The notes under the pieces were generated by a model. That model was not told where the DNA came from. It saw nothing but the letters and a program-made list of their open reading frames with translations, and searched no databases. The translations under genes and the position numbers were made by a program. Below are positions 9,046 through 18,647 of a DNA stretch of 64,000 nucleotides, piece by piece. The stretch is from the NCBI GenBank assembly GCA_965221105.1, contig OZ244871.1, positions 1,302,001-1,366,000 on the forward strand, given 5' to 3'. Every line of letters begins with the position of its first letter. Positions within the stretch are counted from its first letter, which is position 1. This DNA is from GM7GCV1 sp965221105. Lineage in GTDB: Bacteria; Pseudomonadota; Gammaproteobacteria; Pseudomonadales; GM7GCV1.

Positions 9046-9140
9046 CTGGGAAAATATCTCCCAATGCGGCCTTTTCGTGCAACCGGAATGTACTGTGTCA
9101 GGACCTCGTCACAGGCGCGTGCAACACAGGTGGCGAACAC

Positions 9141-9749
9141 TCAGTTCTTCAGTGAGTCATCAAGATGATCTGTCTGATTGAAGCTCAGGATTTCCTTGGG
9201 TTTCAATCGAATTTCAGTAATCGCAGTGTTGTCCTTCACAAAATGCGTCCATCGTTCTTCATCATCACCAAACCAATGACCGAGCGCGAGTGACAACGCT
9301 ATTCCGTGAGAAACGACAACGACCTTCTCGCCCTCATGCCGTTCGGCAATGTCCTCAATAGCAGATACGATGCGCTGGGTCACCTCAAACCGGGATTCAC
9401 CGCCAGGTGCTGCATAGTGCTGATCTTCAAGCATGCGTGGAATAAATTGCAGCTGGTTGCGCAACCGATCAAAGCTGATGTCCTCATACTCACCAATTCC
9501 GAACTCCATCAGTCTTTCGTCCAGGTGCACGCTCAAATCGAATTGTTCTGCGATGGCTTCAGCTGTGAGTCGAGCGCGCTGCAAGGGGCTGGCGTAGATT
9601 ACATCTGGCTCCATAACCCGGCGAAAATGCCTGCCCAGCGCCCTGATCTGATCCTGACCCAGATCTGTGAGAGGCGTATCCGTGCTCCCATGCCAGACCT
9701 GGTCGATATTTGCAGGGGTTTCAGCATGCCTTACCAATACCAATTTCAT
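9141..9749 (-). CDS. Histidine phosphatase (phosphoglycerate mutase-like)
   Basis: This is a 202-residue member of branch 1 of the histidine phosphatase superfamily. RHAET at residues 7-11 holds the phospho-accepting histidine. The second histidine is in VVVSHGIAL (about residue 149), and the acid/base glutamate fits RLMEFGIGEYED (about residue 83). It lacks the length and loops of a glycolytic dPGM, so it is more likely a small-molecule phosphatase (CobC/GpmB-like) with unknown substrate. It stands alone, convergent with pfp. Confidence 0.85.
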   Translation of the reverse strand: MKLVLVRHAETPANIDQVWHGSTDTPLTDLGQDQIRALGRHFRRVMEPDVIYASPLQRARLTAEAIAEQFDLSVHLDERLMEFGIGEYEDISFDRLRNQLQFIPRMLEDQHYAAPGGESRFEVTQRIVSAIEDIAERHEGEKVVVVSHGIALSLALGHWFGDDEERWTHFVKDNTAITEIRLKPKEILSFNQTDHLDDSLKN

Positions 9750-9981
9750 CTCGAATTCCCTGTCATGACCTGCGTAAAGCCGCTGAGGCGCAGGGGGTCA
9801 AGAAAAATGCCCTGATCCCACTTGCTCCCTGCAGCACATCTACAGAGTGTGCCTGTTCAGGCAGAACAGGGTCATAGCATCGGACCGAAACACCCCAGCC
9901 AACATCTGGCAGGCGGCACTGTGAAGGCTCCAGGCCCGGCCCTCCTGAATCGAAAATATGTGCCTCCCAATCCAGCCTGAT

Positions 9982-11601
9982 TCACATGTTTCTCGCCCTT
10001 TCCCGGAGCACAAACTTTTGCACTTTGCCCGTAGAGGTTTTCGGCAACTCACCAAAGATAACTGTTCCTGGAATTTTGAAGTGCGCCATATTATCCCGGC
10101 AGAATCCTATGATGTCCTGCTCGGTTGCACTCCGGCCTTCCTTGAGTGTGACGAACGCACAGGGCTTCTCACCCCATTTTTCATCAGGCTGGGCAACAAC
10201 AGCGGCCTCAAGCACCGCCGGGTGTTCGTAGAGCACGCCCTCTACTTCAACTGATGAGATATTTTCACCGCCAGAAATAATAATATCCTTGGCGCGGTCG
10301 CGGATTTCGACATAACCGTCCGGATGTTTCACGGCCAGGTCGCCCGAATGAAACCACCCACCAGCAAACGCGTCATCTGTCGCCTGCCGGTCTTTTAGAT
10401 ACCCCTTCATTGTGGTGTTGCCCTGAAACATGATCTCGCCAACAGTCTCGCCATCGCATGGCACCGGCTCCATGGTTTCTGGATCCATGACATTTAGCCC
10501 CTCCTGAGTTACGTAGCGGACACCTTGCCGGGTTTTCAATGCCGCTCTCTCAGCCGCTGATCGATCATCCCAGTGTTCATTCCACTCACTTACGACACAG
10601 GGACCATACACCTCCGTCAGGCCATAGACCTGCGTAACCTCCATGCCCAGGGCTTCGCATCCCTTGATAACCGAGGCAGGCGGCGGAGCCCCCGCGGTCA
10701 ACACTTTCACGCCAGTCGGCAACCGTTTGAGCACGTCTTTCGGTGCATTCAGAATCGTATTCAACACAACGGGGGCACCACAGAAATGGCTTACGTTGTT
10801 CCGTACGACAGAGGACACAATAGCTTCCGCTTCTACCTTGCGCAGACAGACATGGGTACCGCCCACTGCGGTAATACTCCAGGGAAAGCACCATCCATTG
10901 CAGTGGAACATTGGCAGGGTCCACAAATACACCGGCTTTTCTGTCATTGGCCAAATCAGCAAATTACCGAGCGAATTCAGATAGGCACCACGATGAGAAT
11001 AGACCACGCCCTTGGGATTACCAGTCGTACCCGAGGTATAGTTCAGCGCCAGTGACTCCCACTCATCCTCCGGCTGCCGCCAGGCGAAATTCGGATCGCC
11101 CTGTCCAAGCAGTTCTTCATACTCGACGTCACCCAATCGCTCCCCACCAGGTGCCTCAGGATCATCAATGTCAACTACACGAGGACTGCGAGTGCTGAGA
11201 TTCAGTGCCTCCTTCACAACCGCTGCAAAGGCAGTATCAGTGAGCAGCGCATCACATTCGCCATGGTCCAGTATGTAGGCGAGTGTCTGTGCATCCAGGC
11301 GAACATTCAGGGAGTTGAGGACTGCTCCGGTCATGGGAACGGCAAAACTGGCATCAAGAAATGCCGGAATATTCGCTGCCATGACAGCGACCGTGTCACC
11401 GGTTTTTATACCTATCTTTGAGAGCCCCGAAGCCAGGCGGCAGGCATTCTGATAGAACTCGGTGTAGGTGATTGTGCGCTCGCCATGGACAATAGCAGTG
11501 CGATCCGGATACACCTGTGCAGATCGACTGATAAAATTCAGTGGCGTGAGCGGCTGGAAATTGGCAGTCCCGACATCCAGGCCTTCGACATATTTGTTCA
11601 T
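9982..11601 (-). CDS. AMP-forming acyl-CoA synthetase
   Basis: This is a 539-residue ANL-superfamily ligase that activates a carboxylic acid to acyl-AMP and then acyl-CoA. It contains the P-loop YTSGTTGNPKG (about residues 187-197), the A5-type motif VYGLTEVYGP, the GGWFHSGDLAV motif, and the C-terminal hinge and catalytic lysine region ELPKTSTGKVQK. It groups by motif with medium/long-chain or methylthiopropionate-CoA ligases (DmdB-like), but the substrate cannot be set from sequence. It is monocistronic as far as visible. About 230 bases downstream contain no recognisable gene. Confidence 0.88.
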   Translation of the reverse strand: MNKYVEGLDVGTANFQPLTPLNFISRSAQVYPDRTAIVHGERTITYTEFYQNACRLASGLSKIGIKTGDTVAVMAANIPAFLDASFAVPMTGAVLNSLNVRLDAQTLAYILDHGECDALLTDTAFAAVVKEALNLSTRSPRVVDIDDPEAPGGERLGDVEYEELLGQGDPNFAWRQPEDEWESLALNYTSGTTGNPKGVVYSHRGAYLNSLGNLLIWPMTEKPVYLWTLPMFHCNGWCFPWSITAVGGTHVCLRKVEAEAIVSSVVRNNVSHFCGAPVVLNTILNAPKDVLKRLPTGVKVLTAGAPPPASVIKGCEALGMEVTQVYGLTEVYGPCVVSEWNEHWDDRSAAERAALKTRQGVRYVTQEGLNVMDPETMEPVPCDGETVGEIMFQGNTTMKGYLKDRQATDDAFAGGWFHSGDLAVKHPDGYVEIRDRAKDIIISGGENISSVEVEGVLYEHPAVLEAAVVAQPDEKWGEKPCAFVTLKEGRSATEQDIIGFCRDNMAHFKIPGTVIFGELPKTSTGKVQKFVLRERARNM

Positions 11602-12148
11602 TTTCTGTGATGCTACAGAGGTTCGTAACGAGCAGCTGTGTCAAGGTGAATCCAGTGGCCCGCCTGATGCCTATGCACATCCTGTTGCGGACAGGGGCTG
11701 GAAGCGCCTTCTGCATCGAAACGCTTCTTGACAGTTTCGCTCAGATCGAAATGTTCAGGGTAGTTTACAGTATTCACCCAAAGAGGCACTACACTCGATT
11801 TTTTGGCAATGTATCCGTTTGAAATTGTCGAGGGGGATTGCTCAGAAGTCACTGAGTTCCAGGAATGCGAGCAAGTCGCGCTCGCATTGGAACGGGACCA
11901 TGTCGTATTCGCGCAGGAGGGACTCGCACAGTTCGGCATGGGATGGACATTCAGGCGTCAAGCGGATTCAACGCGTCCACATCCAGTCCCGCCACATCCG
12001 CCACTGCGTCTTTGTTGTTTTCGTTTATGTGGTTGTTCGGCTCACCACCGCCTTTGGTGGCGCGACCGAAACCCAGGACTCGGATGGAGGGACTGCACCA
12101 GACCCGTTTCCCATGCGGGCTACCCCCGGATTCCGACCTTTTTCAAAG
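11602..12148. other. Gene-poor stretch with decayed fragments
   Basis: Between the acyl-CoA synthetase start and the IS66 relic I see a PqqD-like fragment (annotated separately). I also see a second minus-strand open frame (11951-12142, about 62 codons, no ATG/GTG/TTG near its 5' end) with Gly-Asn-rich middle residues (KGGGEPNNHINENNKDA). It contains a CCACC/GGTGG hairpin near 12043-12058. No intact gene is recognisable. Confidence 0.5.
11842..11962 (-). pseudogene. PqqD-like domain C-terminal fragment
   Basis: On the minus strand a short frame ends at the TGA at 11844-11842 and reads PSHAELCESLLREYDM, then VPFQCERDLLAFLELSDF. This matches the last third of PqqD-like peptide-recognition domains (pattern: AEL-x3-L-x-x-EYD-x-D-x3-C/L-x-x-D-x-LAFLEEL). 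The first two-thirds of the roughly 90-residue domain are absent and a stop lies just upstream, so it is a remnant. No radical-SAM partner is nearby. It is too short for certainty. Confidence 0.4.
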
Positions 12149-12918
12149 GTAACTACTCACCCCCCTTGACTCCTCCATAGGAAAGAGGTTCTCTGGTGTG
12201 TGCGTTTCATGAGTGCACAGGGTCATGGGCAACGACGCATAGTGTGGTTCCAAGGCGACAACGGGGGTGTGTCAGGCGCTGATTGCGCTCATGCCGCCGG
12301 CAGAGCGCCTGGCGGTGCTGGTGGCGGTCATGGCGGTGGAGTCCGGGTAGCCCATGGCGACGGTGAACACCGCGTCGCTGCGCTCGGAGTTCGACGCACT
12401 CAAGGCGCGCTTCGAGGCGCTATGTGCGGACGGCGCAATGAACGCCGAGAGCCGCGCCCTGGTGCCTTGGTCGAGGCCACCCTACTGGCCTGGACCCTGC
12501 GCCTGCACTAGGCGCTGCTGGCCAGTTGGGAAGCCACAGCCATCGACTGTCTGCTGGCCATGCCCGCCCTGCACGCCGACGAGACCAGCCTGCGTGTCAA
12601 TGGCACGAACCACTGGTTTGCACAGCATCGGTGCCGAAGACCTGACAGTGACGTTCGTCCACCGAAGACGCGGCTGCGCCGCCATCGACACCCCGTTCAC
12701 CAACAACCACGCCGAGCGCGATATCCGCATGGCCAAGGTCAAACAAAAAGTCTCCGGCTGTTTCCGAACCCTCCGCCACGCCGGGGCTCACTGTCGAATC
12801 TCCAGCTATCTCCAGTCCATGGCCCACCAAGGCTACAACCCGCTCGCCGCCATCCAGATCGCCCTCAACGGCACCGCCGCCGACATGATCAAGCAGGAGA
12901 AGGGGGGCGAGTAGTTAC
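12149..12918 (+). mobile_element. IS66-family relic (770 bp) with intact ends
   Basis: The element is bounded by 19-bp inverted repeats, 12149-12167 and 12900-12918, that differ at one position and begin with GTAACTACTC. The family's ends also begin GTAA. It is flanked by the 8-bp direct repeat TTTCAAAG (12141-12148 and 12919-12926), the target duplication size of IS66. A complete IS66 element is about 2.5 kb; here most of the interior is deleted. What remains codes for disconnected pieces of the DDE transposase. It lies between the acyl-CoA synthetase and the end of parC and breaks no recognisable gene. Confidence 0.88.
12354..12914 (+). pseudogene. IS66 transposase (TnpC) with internal deletions
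   Basis: Three pieces of the IS66 transposase are visible. The N-terminal coiled region starts MATVNTASLRSEFDALKARF (12354 onward). A catalytic-domain piece HADETSLRVNGTNHWF follows in another frame around 12570-12625. The C-terminal piece TPFTNNHAERDIRMAKVKQK is followed by SGCFRTLRHAGAHCRISSYL and ends at 12914. At least two deletions and frameshifts separate them. A further fragment upstream (about 12270-12350) reads LIALMPPAERLAVLVAVMAV in another frame. Not functional. Confidence 0.85.
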
Positions 12919-12972
12919 TTTCAAAGTTAATTTGGGGTTTCTGTATGCAAGCGCACAGATCGGTGCGGGTCT

Positions 12973-15255
12973 TTACGAATGCGTGAGTGCTTGCGATAAG
13001 TCGTCAAGCGCCATGGTCTGGACACGCTGGAAGCCTCGCGGCAACTTGCGACCACGACGCCCTCGCTCGCCCACATAATGAGCCAAATCATCTCCCTTGA
13101 GCAGGAGATGTCGCTGGCCACTCACCACCTTGAGCCTGCTACCTTTGGGAACAATCATGATAGAAGTCACATATTCTTCCCGGGTCTGCAAGCGAGCAGG
13201 TGGAATACCAATGATCTTGTTGCCCTTACCCTTGGCCAACACCGGAATATCAGCAACAGGGAAAGCCAGCATCCTTCCTTCATTGGAGACCGCCACGAGC
13301 AGGTCAGAGTCCGTGTCGCGCACCGCGACGGGTGGCAGAACACGCCCTCCTTTGGGCACAGTCAGCACAACCTTGCCGGCCTTTTTGTTGGCTTGCAGAT
13401 CCCCGAATCTGCACAGGTACCCGTAGCCCGCATCCGATGCCATGAGGAACAGCTGTTCATCGGAAGCAGCCATGAGCACGGATACAAACTGGGCACCTGA
13501 TGCCGGGTTCAGCCGCCCGGTCAGCGGCTCTCCCTGCCCTCTTGCTGAGGGCAGTGTATGCGCCCCCAGTGAATAGGAACGTCCTGAACTGTCGATAAAG
13601 ACAGCTGTCTGGTTGGATTTGCCGATTGCATGCGATAAATAGGCATCTCCGGATTTGTAGCTGAGTGACTCGGGATCAATATCGTGCCCCTTGGCGGCGC
13701 GCACCCAGCCCATCTCGGAGATCACAACAGAAACCGGGTCCGACGTCAGCAGTTCCTCTTCGCTGAACACCCGTGCGGTGATCTGGGGGTCGACAATTGG
13801 GCTGCGGCGCCCATCCCCAAACTCCTCTGCGACCGCCAAGAGTTCCTTCTTCACTCGGGTTTTCAGGCGCACGGCCGACCCAAGTATCTTTTCGAGCTCC
13901 TTTTTTTCCTCCAGAAGCTCTCCCTGCTCGGAGCGAATCTTCATCTCCTCCAGGCGGGCCAGCTGGCGCAGGCGAGTGTCAAGGATGTAGTCAGCCTGCA
14001 GTTCCGAGAGCGAAAACCGCTCAATCAAAACAGCTCTGGGGTGTTGCTCCTCACGAATAATTCGGATCACCTCATCCAGATTGAGAAATGCGATGAGCAA
14101 GCCGTCCAGCAGATGCAGTCGGCTCTCCACTCTGTCGAGGCGATGGTGCAGGCGTCGCCGCACCGCAGTCAGCCTGAAGTTGAGCCACTCTTTGAGAATC
14201 CCCCGTATTGACTTGACCTCGGGTCGCCCGTCGATGCCGATCAGGTTCATGTTCACCCGGTGATTTTTTTCCAGATCAGTTGACGCGAACAGGTGCCCCA
14301 TGAGCGCCTCTGCATCAACGCGATTGGATCGGGGAACCAGCACCAGTCGAGTGGGGTTTTCGTGATCGCTCTCATCCCTGATATCAGCAAGCATGGGCAG
14401 TTTTTTGCCATTCATCTGCTCGGCGACCTGTTCCAGGACTCGCGCCCCGGATACCTGATAGGGCAGAGCGGTAATCACTATCTCCCCCGACTCTTTGACC
14501 CACTGGGCACGCTGTTTAATGCTGCCACGCCCGGTCTTATAGATTTGTATGAGATCTTCCCAGGGCGTGATTATTTCACCTTCCGTAGGGAAATCAGGCC
14601 CCTTGATATAGGCAAGCATATCCTCATCCGTTGCCCTGGCATTTTCCAGAAGATGCACGCAAGCAGAGACAACTTCGCTGAGGTTGTGCGGCGGGATATC
14701 AGTCGCCATGCCGACCGCGATGCCTGAGGCGCCGTTGAGAAGAACATTGGGCAGCTGGGCGGGAAGGACCAGTGGCTCTTCCAAAGTTCCATCAAAATTC
14801 GGTCCCCAGTCCACAGTGCCCTGCCCGAGTTCCTCCAGCAGTGTGCGTGCATAGTCAGCCAACCGCGACTCTGTATAGCGCATGGCGGCAAAGGACTTGG
14901 GATCATCGGGCGATCCCCAGTTTCCCTGCCCATCAACAAGCGGATACCGATAGCTGAAGGGCTGTGCCATCAGCACCATGGCTTCGTAGGCTGCGCTGTC
15001 GCCGTGTGGATGGTACTTACCCAGCACATCGCCAACGGTTCGTGCAGATTTTTTGTATTTGGTCCCCGCACGCAGGCCGAGTTCACTCATGGCGTAGACG
15101 ATGCGCCGCTGCACCGGTTTGAGTCCGTCTCCGATGTGTGGCAGGGCGCGATCCAGGATCACATACATCGAGTAGTTGAGATAGGCGGACTCGGTGTACT
15201 CGCGCAATGATCTCAGTTCGTAGCCACTGTCGTTGTAGCGGGTTTCATCAAGCAT
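12973..15255 (-). CDS. parC: DNA topoisomerase IV subunit A
   Basis: This is the 760-residue breakage-reunion subunit of topoisomerase IV, which decatenates daughter chromosomes. The GyrA/ParC N-terminal domain is complete. The quinolone-determining region reads YHPHGDSAAYEAMV with the wild-type Ser and Glu. The catalytic tyrosine sits in AAMRYTESRL (about residue 125). The C-terminal beta-propeller follows from about residue 490. A 760-residue length fits gammaproteobacterial ParC (E. coli 752). The gene follows parE on the same strand after about 140 bases. Confidence 0.96.
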   Translation of the reverse strand: MLDETRYNDSGYELRSLREYTESAYLNYSMYVILDRALPHIGDGLKPVQRRIVYAMSELGLRAGTKYKKSARTVGDVLGKYHPHGDSAAYEAMVLMAQPFSYRYPLVDGQGNWGSPDDPKSFAAMRYTESRLADYARTLLEELGQGTVDWGPNFDGTLEEPLVLPAQLPNVLLNGASGIAVGMATDIPPHNLSEVVSACVHLLENARATDEDMLAYIKGPDFPTEGEIITPWEDLIQIYKTGRGSIKQRAQWVKESGEIVITALPYQVSGARVLEQVAEQMNGKKLPMLADIRDESDHENPTRLVLVPRSNRVDAEALMGHLFASTDLEKNHRVNMNLIGIDGRPEVKSIRGILKEWLNFRLTAVRRRLHHRLDRVESRLHLLDGLLIAFLNLDEVIRIIREEQHPRAVLIERFSLSELQADYILDTRLRQLARLEEMKIRSEQGELLEEKKELEKILGSAVRLKTRVKKELLAVAEEFGDGRRSPIVDPQITARVFSEEELLTSDPVSVVISEMGWVRAAKGHDIDPESLSYKSGDAYLSHAIGKSNQTAVFIDSSGRSYSLGAHTLPSARGQGEPLTGRLNPASGAQFVSVLMAASDEQLFLMASDAGYGYLCRFGDLQANKKAGKVVLTVPKGGRVLPPVAVRDTDSDLLVAVSNEGRMLAFPVADIPVLAKGKGNKIIGIPPARLQTREEYVTSIMIVPKGSRLKVVSGQRHLLLKGDDLAHYVGERGRRGRKLPRGFQRVQTMALDDLSQALTHS

Positions 15256-15394
15256 GTGCGTATCCCGATCTATCTGATCAAAATTCCAGATCTAACAAAG
15301 GTTCCCGGAGGTCCCGACAGGAGTGTACGCAGACTTGGGGATCGGTACAGGCTGCGCTGGGCATCTCTCAAGGCCAGTACCGAACACCTGCACG

Positions 15395-17281
15395 TTATAC
15401 CTCCGCCAGGTTGCCTTTCTTCTCCAGCCAGTTTTTCCGATCACCAGCACGTTTCTTGGCAAGCAGCATATCCATGGTAGAGTCCGTGCTGGAATCACCC
15501 TCTATGTGCAGCTGAACCAGCCGACGGGTGTCTTGTGCCATGGTAGTTTCCCGAAGTTGCATCGGGTTCATTTCCCCCAGACCCTTGAAGCGCTGGACGT
15601 TGACTGTGCCACGTATTTTTTCTGCAGCTATGCGCTCGAGAATCCCGTCTTTTTCGTGATCATCAAGCGCGTAAAACACCTCGTCAGCGACATCGATTCG
15701 GTAGAGTGGTGGCATGGCGACATAGACATGCCCGGCTTTCACCATGGGGCGGAAATGACGCACAAAAAGTGCGCAGAGCAGGGTGGCAATATGCAGACCA
15801 TCAGAATCTGCATCGGCCAGAATACAGACCTTGCCATACCGCAGGTTGTCCAGTTCAGCGGAGCCGGGCTCTACACCGAGTGCCACGGAAATATTGTGAA
15901 CTTCCTGTGACACCAGCACCTCGGCAGGCTCCACTTCCCAGGTATTCAGTATTTTTCCGCGCAGCGGCAGAATGGCCTGAAACTCCCTGTCCCGCGCCTG
16001 TTTTGCAGAGCCTCCGGCTGAGTCACCTTCCACAAGGAACAGCTCGGTCCGCTCTGGATCGTCACTGGAGCAGTCCGCGAGCTTGCCGGGCAGGGCTGGC
16101 CCCGATACAACCTTTTTGCGCGTTACCTTTTTGCTCGACCGGAGTCGCTGCTGTGCCCGGTTGATGCAGTTGTGCGCAATGGTATCAGCTTCATCGGTAT
16201 GCTGGTTCAGCCAGAGACTGAAGCTGTCCTTGACGATTCCGGATATAAAGGCCGCTGCCTCTCGCGACGAGAGCCGCTCCTTGGTTTGACCGGAAAACTG
16301 GGGATCGCTCATCTTGAAAGACAGCACGTAGGCACAGCCCTGCCAGATATCGTCCCCTGTCAGCTTGACACCACGCGGCAACAGGTTGCGAAATTCACAG
16401 AATTCACGCAGCGCTTCCAGCAGACCCGTGCGAAGGCCGTTCACGTGGGTTCCCCCCTGGGCCGTCGGAATCAGGTTGACGTAACTTTCTTCGACGAGTT
16501 CGCCTCCGTTGGGTAACCATTGGATCGCCCAGTCGACAGCCTCGCTATCGCCTGCCATGGAACCAAGAAAACCCTCGACAGGCAGTACGTCAAAGCCCTG
16601 GGTTGATTCAAGCAGGTAGTCCCTGAGCCCATCCTGATACTGCCAGGTCTCGGACTCGCCGCCAGCCTCATCGTGAAAACTGACCTCCAGACCGGAACAG
16701 AGTACCGCTTTGGCTCGCAGCAAATGTTTGAGTCTTGGAATGGAGAATTTGACCGAATCAAAATACTGCGCATCCGGCCAGAAGCGCAGTTCTGTGCCCC
16801 TGTTCCGCTGACCGCAACTGCCCGTCACAGTCAGATCACTGGTCTTTTCACCATTGGCAAAGGCCATCTCATGAACCATGCCATCGCGGCGAATCAGGAC
16901 TTCAAGTCTGGACGAAAGCGCATTAACCACAGACACACCAACTCCATGCAGACCTCCAGAGAACTGATAATTCTTATCGGAAAACTTGCCTCCTGCATGG
17001 AGGGTGCCAAGAATCACCTCAACACCCGGGCGCTTCTTTTCCGGGTGCAGATCTACTGGCATGCCACGACCATCATCAGCGACAGACAGTGAGCCGTCCT
17101 TGTAGAGCCTGACCTGAATCTTCTGTGCATATCCAGCCAGGGCCTCATCAACACTATTGTCGATGACTTCCCGGGCGAGGTGGTTCGGGCGATCAGTGTC
17201 TGTGTACATTCCCGGTCGTTTGCGAACCGGATCAAGGCCCGAAAGGACCTCAATGTCTTTGGCGCTGTATTGCTCGACCAT
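15395..17281 (-). CDS. parE: DNA topoisomerase IV subunit B
   Basis: This is the ATPase subunit of topoisomerase IV and partner of ParC. From the ATG at 17281 it has 628 residues (E. coli 630); an upstream TTG at 17293 is less likely. The GHKL ATPase motifs are seen at EVIDNSVDEA, VADDGRGMP and GGLHGVGVSVVNA. The Toprim domain has FLVEGDSAGG and LADADSDGLHI. It lies downstream of cpdA and upstream of parC, the usual gammaproteobacterial order, except that the yqiA esterase gene usually present between cpdA and parE is missing. Confidence 0.96.
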   Translation of the reverse strand: MVEQYSAKDIEVLSGLDPVRKRPGMYTDTDRPNHLAREVIDNSVDEALAGYAQKIQVRLYKDGSLSVADDGRGMPVDLHPEKKRPGVEVILGTLHAGGKFSDKNYQFSGGLHGVGVSVVNALSSRLEVLIRRDGMVHEMAFANGEKTSDLTVTGSCGQRNRGTELRFWPDAQYFDSVKFSIPRLKHLLRAKAVLCSGLEVSFHDEAGGESETWQYQDGLRDYLLESTQGFDVLPVEGFLGSMAGDSEAVDWAIQWLPNGGELVEESYVNLIPTAQGGTHVNGLRTGLLEALREFCEFRNLLPRGVKLTGDDIWQGCAYVLSFKMSDPQFSGQTKERLSSREAAAFISGIVKDSFSLWLNQHTDEADTIAHNCINRAQQRLRSSKKVTRKKVVSGPALPGKLADCSSDDPERTELFLVEGDSAGGSAKQARDREFQAILPLRGKILNTWEVEPAEVLVSQEVHNISVALGVEPGSAELDNLRYGKVCILADADSDGLHIATLLCALFVRHFRPMVKAGHVYVAMPPLYRIDVADEVFYALDDHEKDGILERIAAEKIRGTVNVQRFKGLGEMNPMQLRETTMAQDTRRLVQLHIEGDSSTDSTMDMLLAKKRAGDRKNWLEKKGNLAEV

Positions 17282-17346
17282 GGATACTGTCAACGGTTCT
17301 TTCAGGCCATTTGGGCCGTGGAGTTTGGCATTCGGGGAAATCAGGT

Positions 17347-18120
17347 TCAGTAACCGGCGCAGTTGATATCAACAGCGTAGTCTTCCAGTTCAACCCGCAC
17401 AACTTCAGTTTCAATACTGCCGTCCGCCTTGAGTTCAATCATTCTGTAGCCGGGGAACTGATCATCCAGGGTGAAATCATCGCAGTTCGCCTTAAACTGA
17501 ACGCAGGTCGACGGGGTGGCGCAGAAGGGCCGATCGTCAATGGTGCAGGAAAACTCCTGGTGAACATGTCCCCAGAAGACGGCACGAACAGCAGGTGTCG
17601 CTGAGATGATGTCCAGAAACTCATCGGCATCCTCAATCTTCTGACGGTCGATCCAGGCCGAACCCACGTCAACCGGCTGGTGGTGCAGGCACACCAGCAC
17701 ATGGTCCTGTCTGTTCTCTGCCAGCAGGTGGCGCAGTTTTTTGAGCTCTTCGTCACCGAGACATCCGTTGCACCTGTGCTCGATCACCGAATTCAGCATG
17801 ATAATGCGCCAGGTACCAATATCCCGGCATTCGGCAAACTCCGGCGCACCTTCGACTCCAGCAATAACCTCAACACGATCATGGTTTCCCGGCAGCCACA
17901 TCAACGGCCTGTCGAGCGTCGCGACACGGCTGAAAAAAGAGGCGTAGGCAGTGGCGTTTGCCTCAGATGCTATATCGCCAGTGGCCAGCACCAGATCGAA
18001 ATCTTCACCCCGAACCTGCTCAAGAACCGAGTTAAAGGTAGCGCTGGTATCGACACCGGCAAGCCGATATGCATCGGTGGCGCCAAGATGCGAGTCTGTA
18101 ATCTGGACTATCCTCGTCAA
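17347..18120 (-). CDS. cpdA: 3',5'-cyclic-AMP phosphodiesterase CpdA
   Basis: This is a class III metallophosphoesterase that hydrolyses cAMP. It shows the canonical set of metal ligands: ITDSHLG, ATGDIASE, GNHDR and GHVHQE. I start it at TTG 18120, which gives LTRIVQITDSHLG with AGGGGGA just upstream and a 4-base TTGA overlap with the stop of the preceding yqiB-like gene. The product has 257 residues. The open frame continues upstream inside yqiB but is unlikely to be used. The nudF-yqiB-cpdA-parE order is conserved in E. coli and Pseudomonas, which supports the assignment. Confidence 0.93.
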   Translation of the reverse strand: MTRIVQITDSHLGATDAYRLAGVDTSATFNSVLEQVRGEDFDLVLATGDIASEANATAYASFFSRVATLDRPLMWLPGNHDRVEVIAGVEGAPEFAECRDIGTWRIIMLNSVIEHRCNGCLGDEELKKLRHLLAENRQDHVLVCLHHQPVDVGSAWIDRQKIEDADEFLDIISATPAVRAVFWGHVHQEFSCTIDDRPFCATPSTCVQFKANCDDFTLDDQFPGYRMIELKADGSIETEVVRVELEDYAVDINCAGY

Positions 18121-18581
18121 GCCGTCCCCCTGACGATCATTTTTCCATGGATGTCGACATCTGCAGGACGGCCATACTGAATAAAGTGCTCCAGCCATTT
18201 ACCCAAAAACCGATTGATCTGGTTCTTTTCGTCAGGCCCGTACATTTGGTCATTTGGATAGGGGTAGCGCAGCAGTCTGACTCGTTCGGCACCGCAGCTG
18301 ATGACTTCGGCCATGCGTGCGTCCATGTACACCCCAACCGCCATGCGCTGCTCCCCGACCCAGGGCATATCGCCAATCCTGCCGGTCAGCTTGAGAAGCC
18401 GCGTGTATTTGCTACAGGCAGTAACTTCAATGTCGAGCAGGCATTCATCACAGGAGCCGGCCAGAAAACGCACCCTGACATCTTCACCCATATCCGGGAT
18501 CAGACGCATCAGGCGGACGTAATTGAGCTCACAGTCCACATGGAGATTTTCAAGATTTGCCCGGGTCTTGGATCGTGTCAA
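18117..18581 (-). CDS. DUF1249 protein, YqiB-like
   Basis: This is a 154-residue cytoplasmic protein of the DUF1249/YqiB family, whose biochemical role is unknown to me. Typical features are an N-terminal HVDCELNYVRLMRLIP-like stretch and Tyr/Cys-rich strands, with NQINRFLGKWLEHFIQYG at the end. It sits between nudF and cpdA exactly as in other gammaproteobacteria and overlaps the cpdA start by four bases, suggesting translational coupling. Confidence 0.85.
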   Translation of the reverse strand: MTRSKTRANLENLHVDCELNYVRLMRLIPDMGEDVRVRFLAGSCDECLLDIEVTACSKYTRLLKLTGRIGDMPWVGEQRMAVGVYMDARMAEVISCGAERVRLLRYPYPNDQMYGPDEKNQINRFLGKWLEHFIQYGRPADVDIHGKMIVRGTA

Positions 18582-18647
18582 AACTGCTCCGCCAGCCTCC
18601 GCGGTCGGTTTTTGGTTTCAGGCTGACAGCCTAGCAGGTGCCCACTG

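Noticed and set aside
11951..12142. A RiPP precursor peptide gene
   Set aside because: The open frame has no ATG, GTG or TTG near its beginning, no ribosome-binding site and no modification enzyme. It could be a chance frame in a GC-rich relic.
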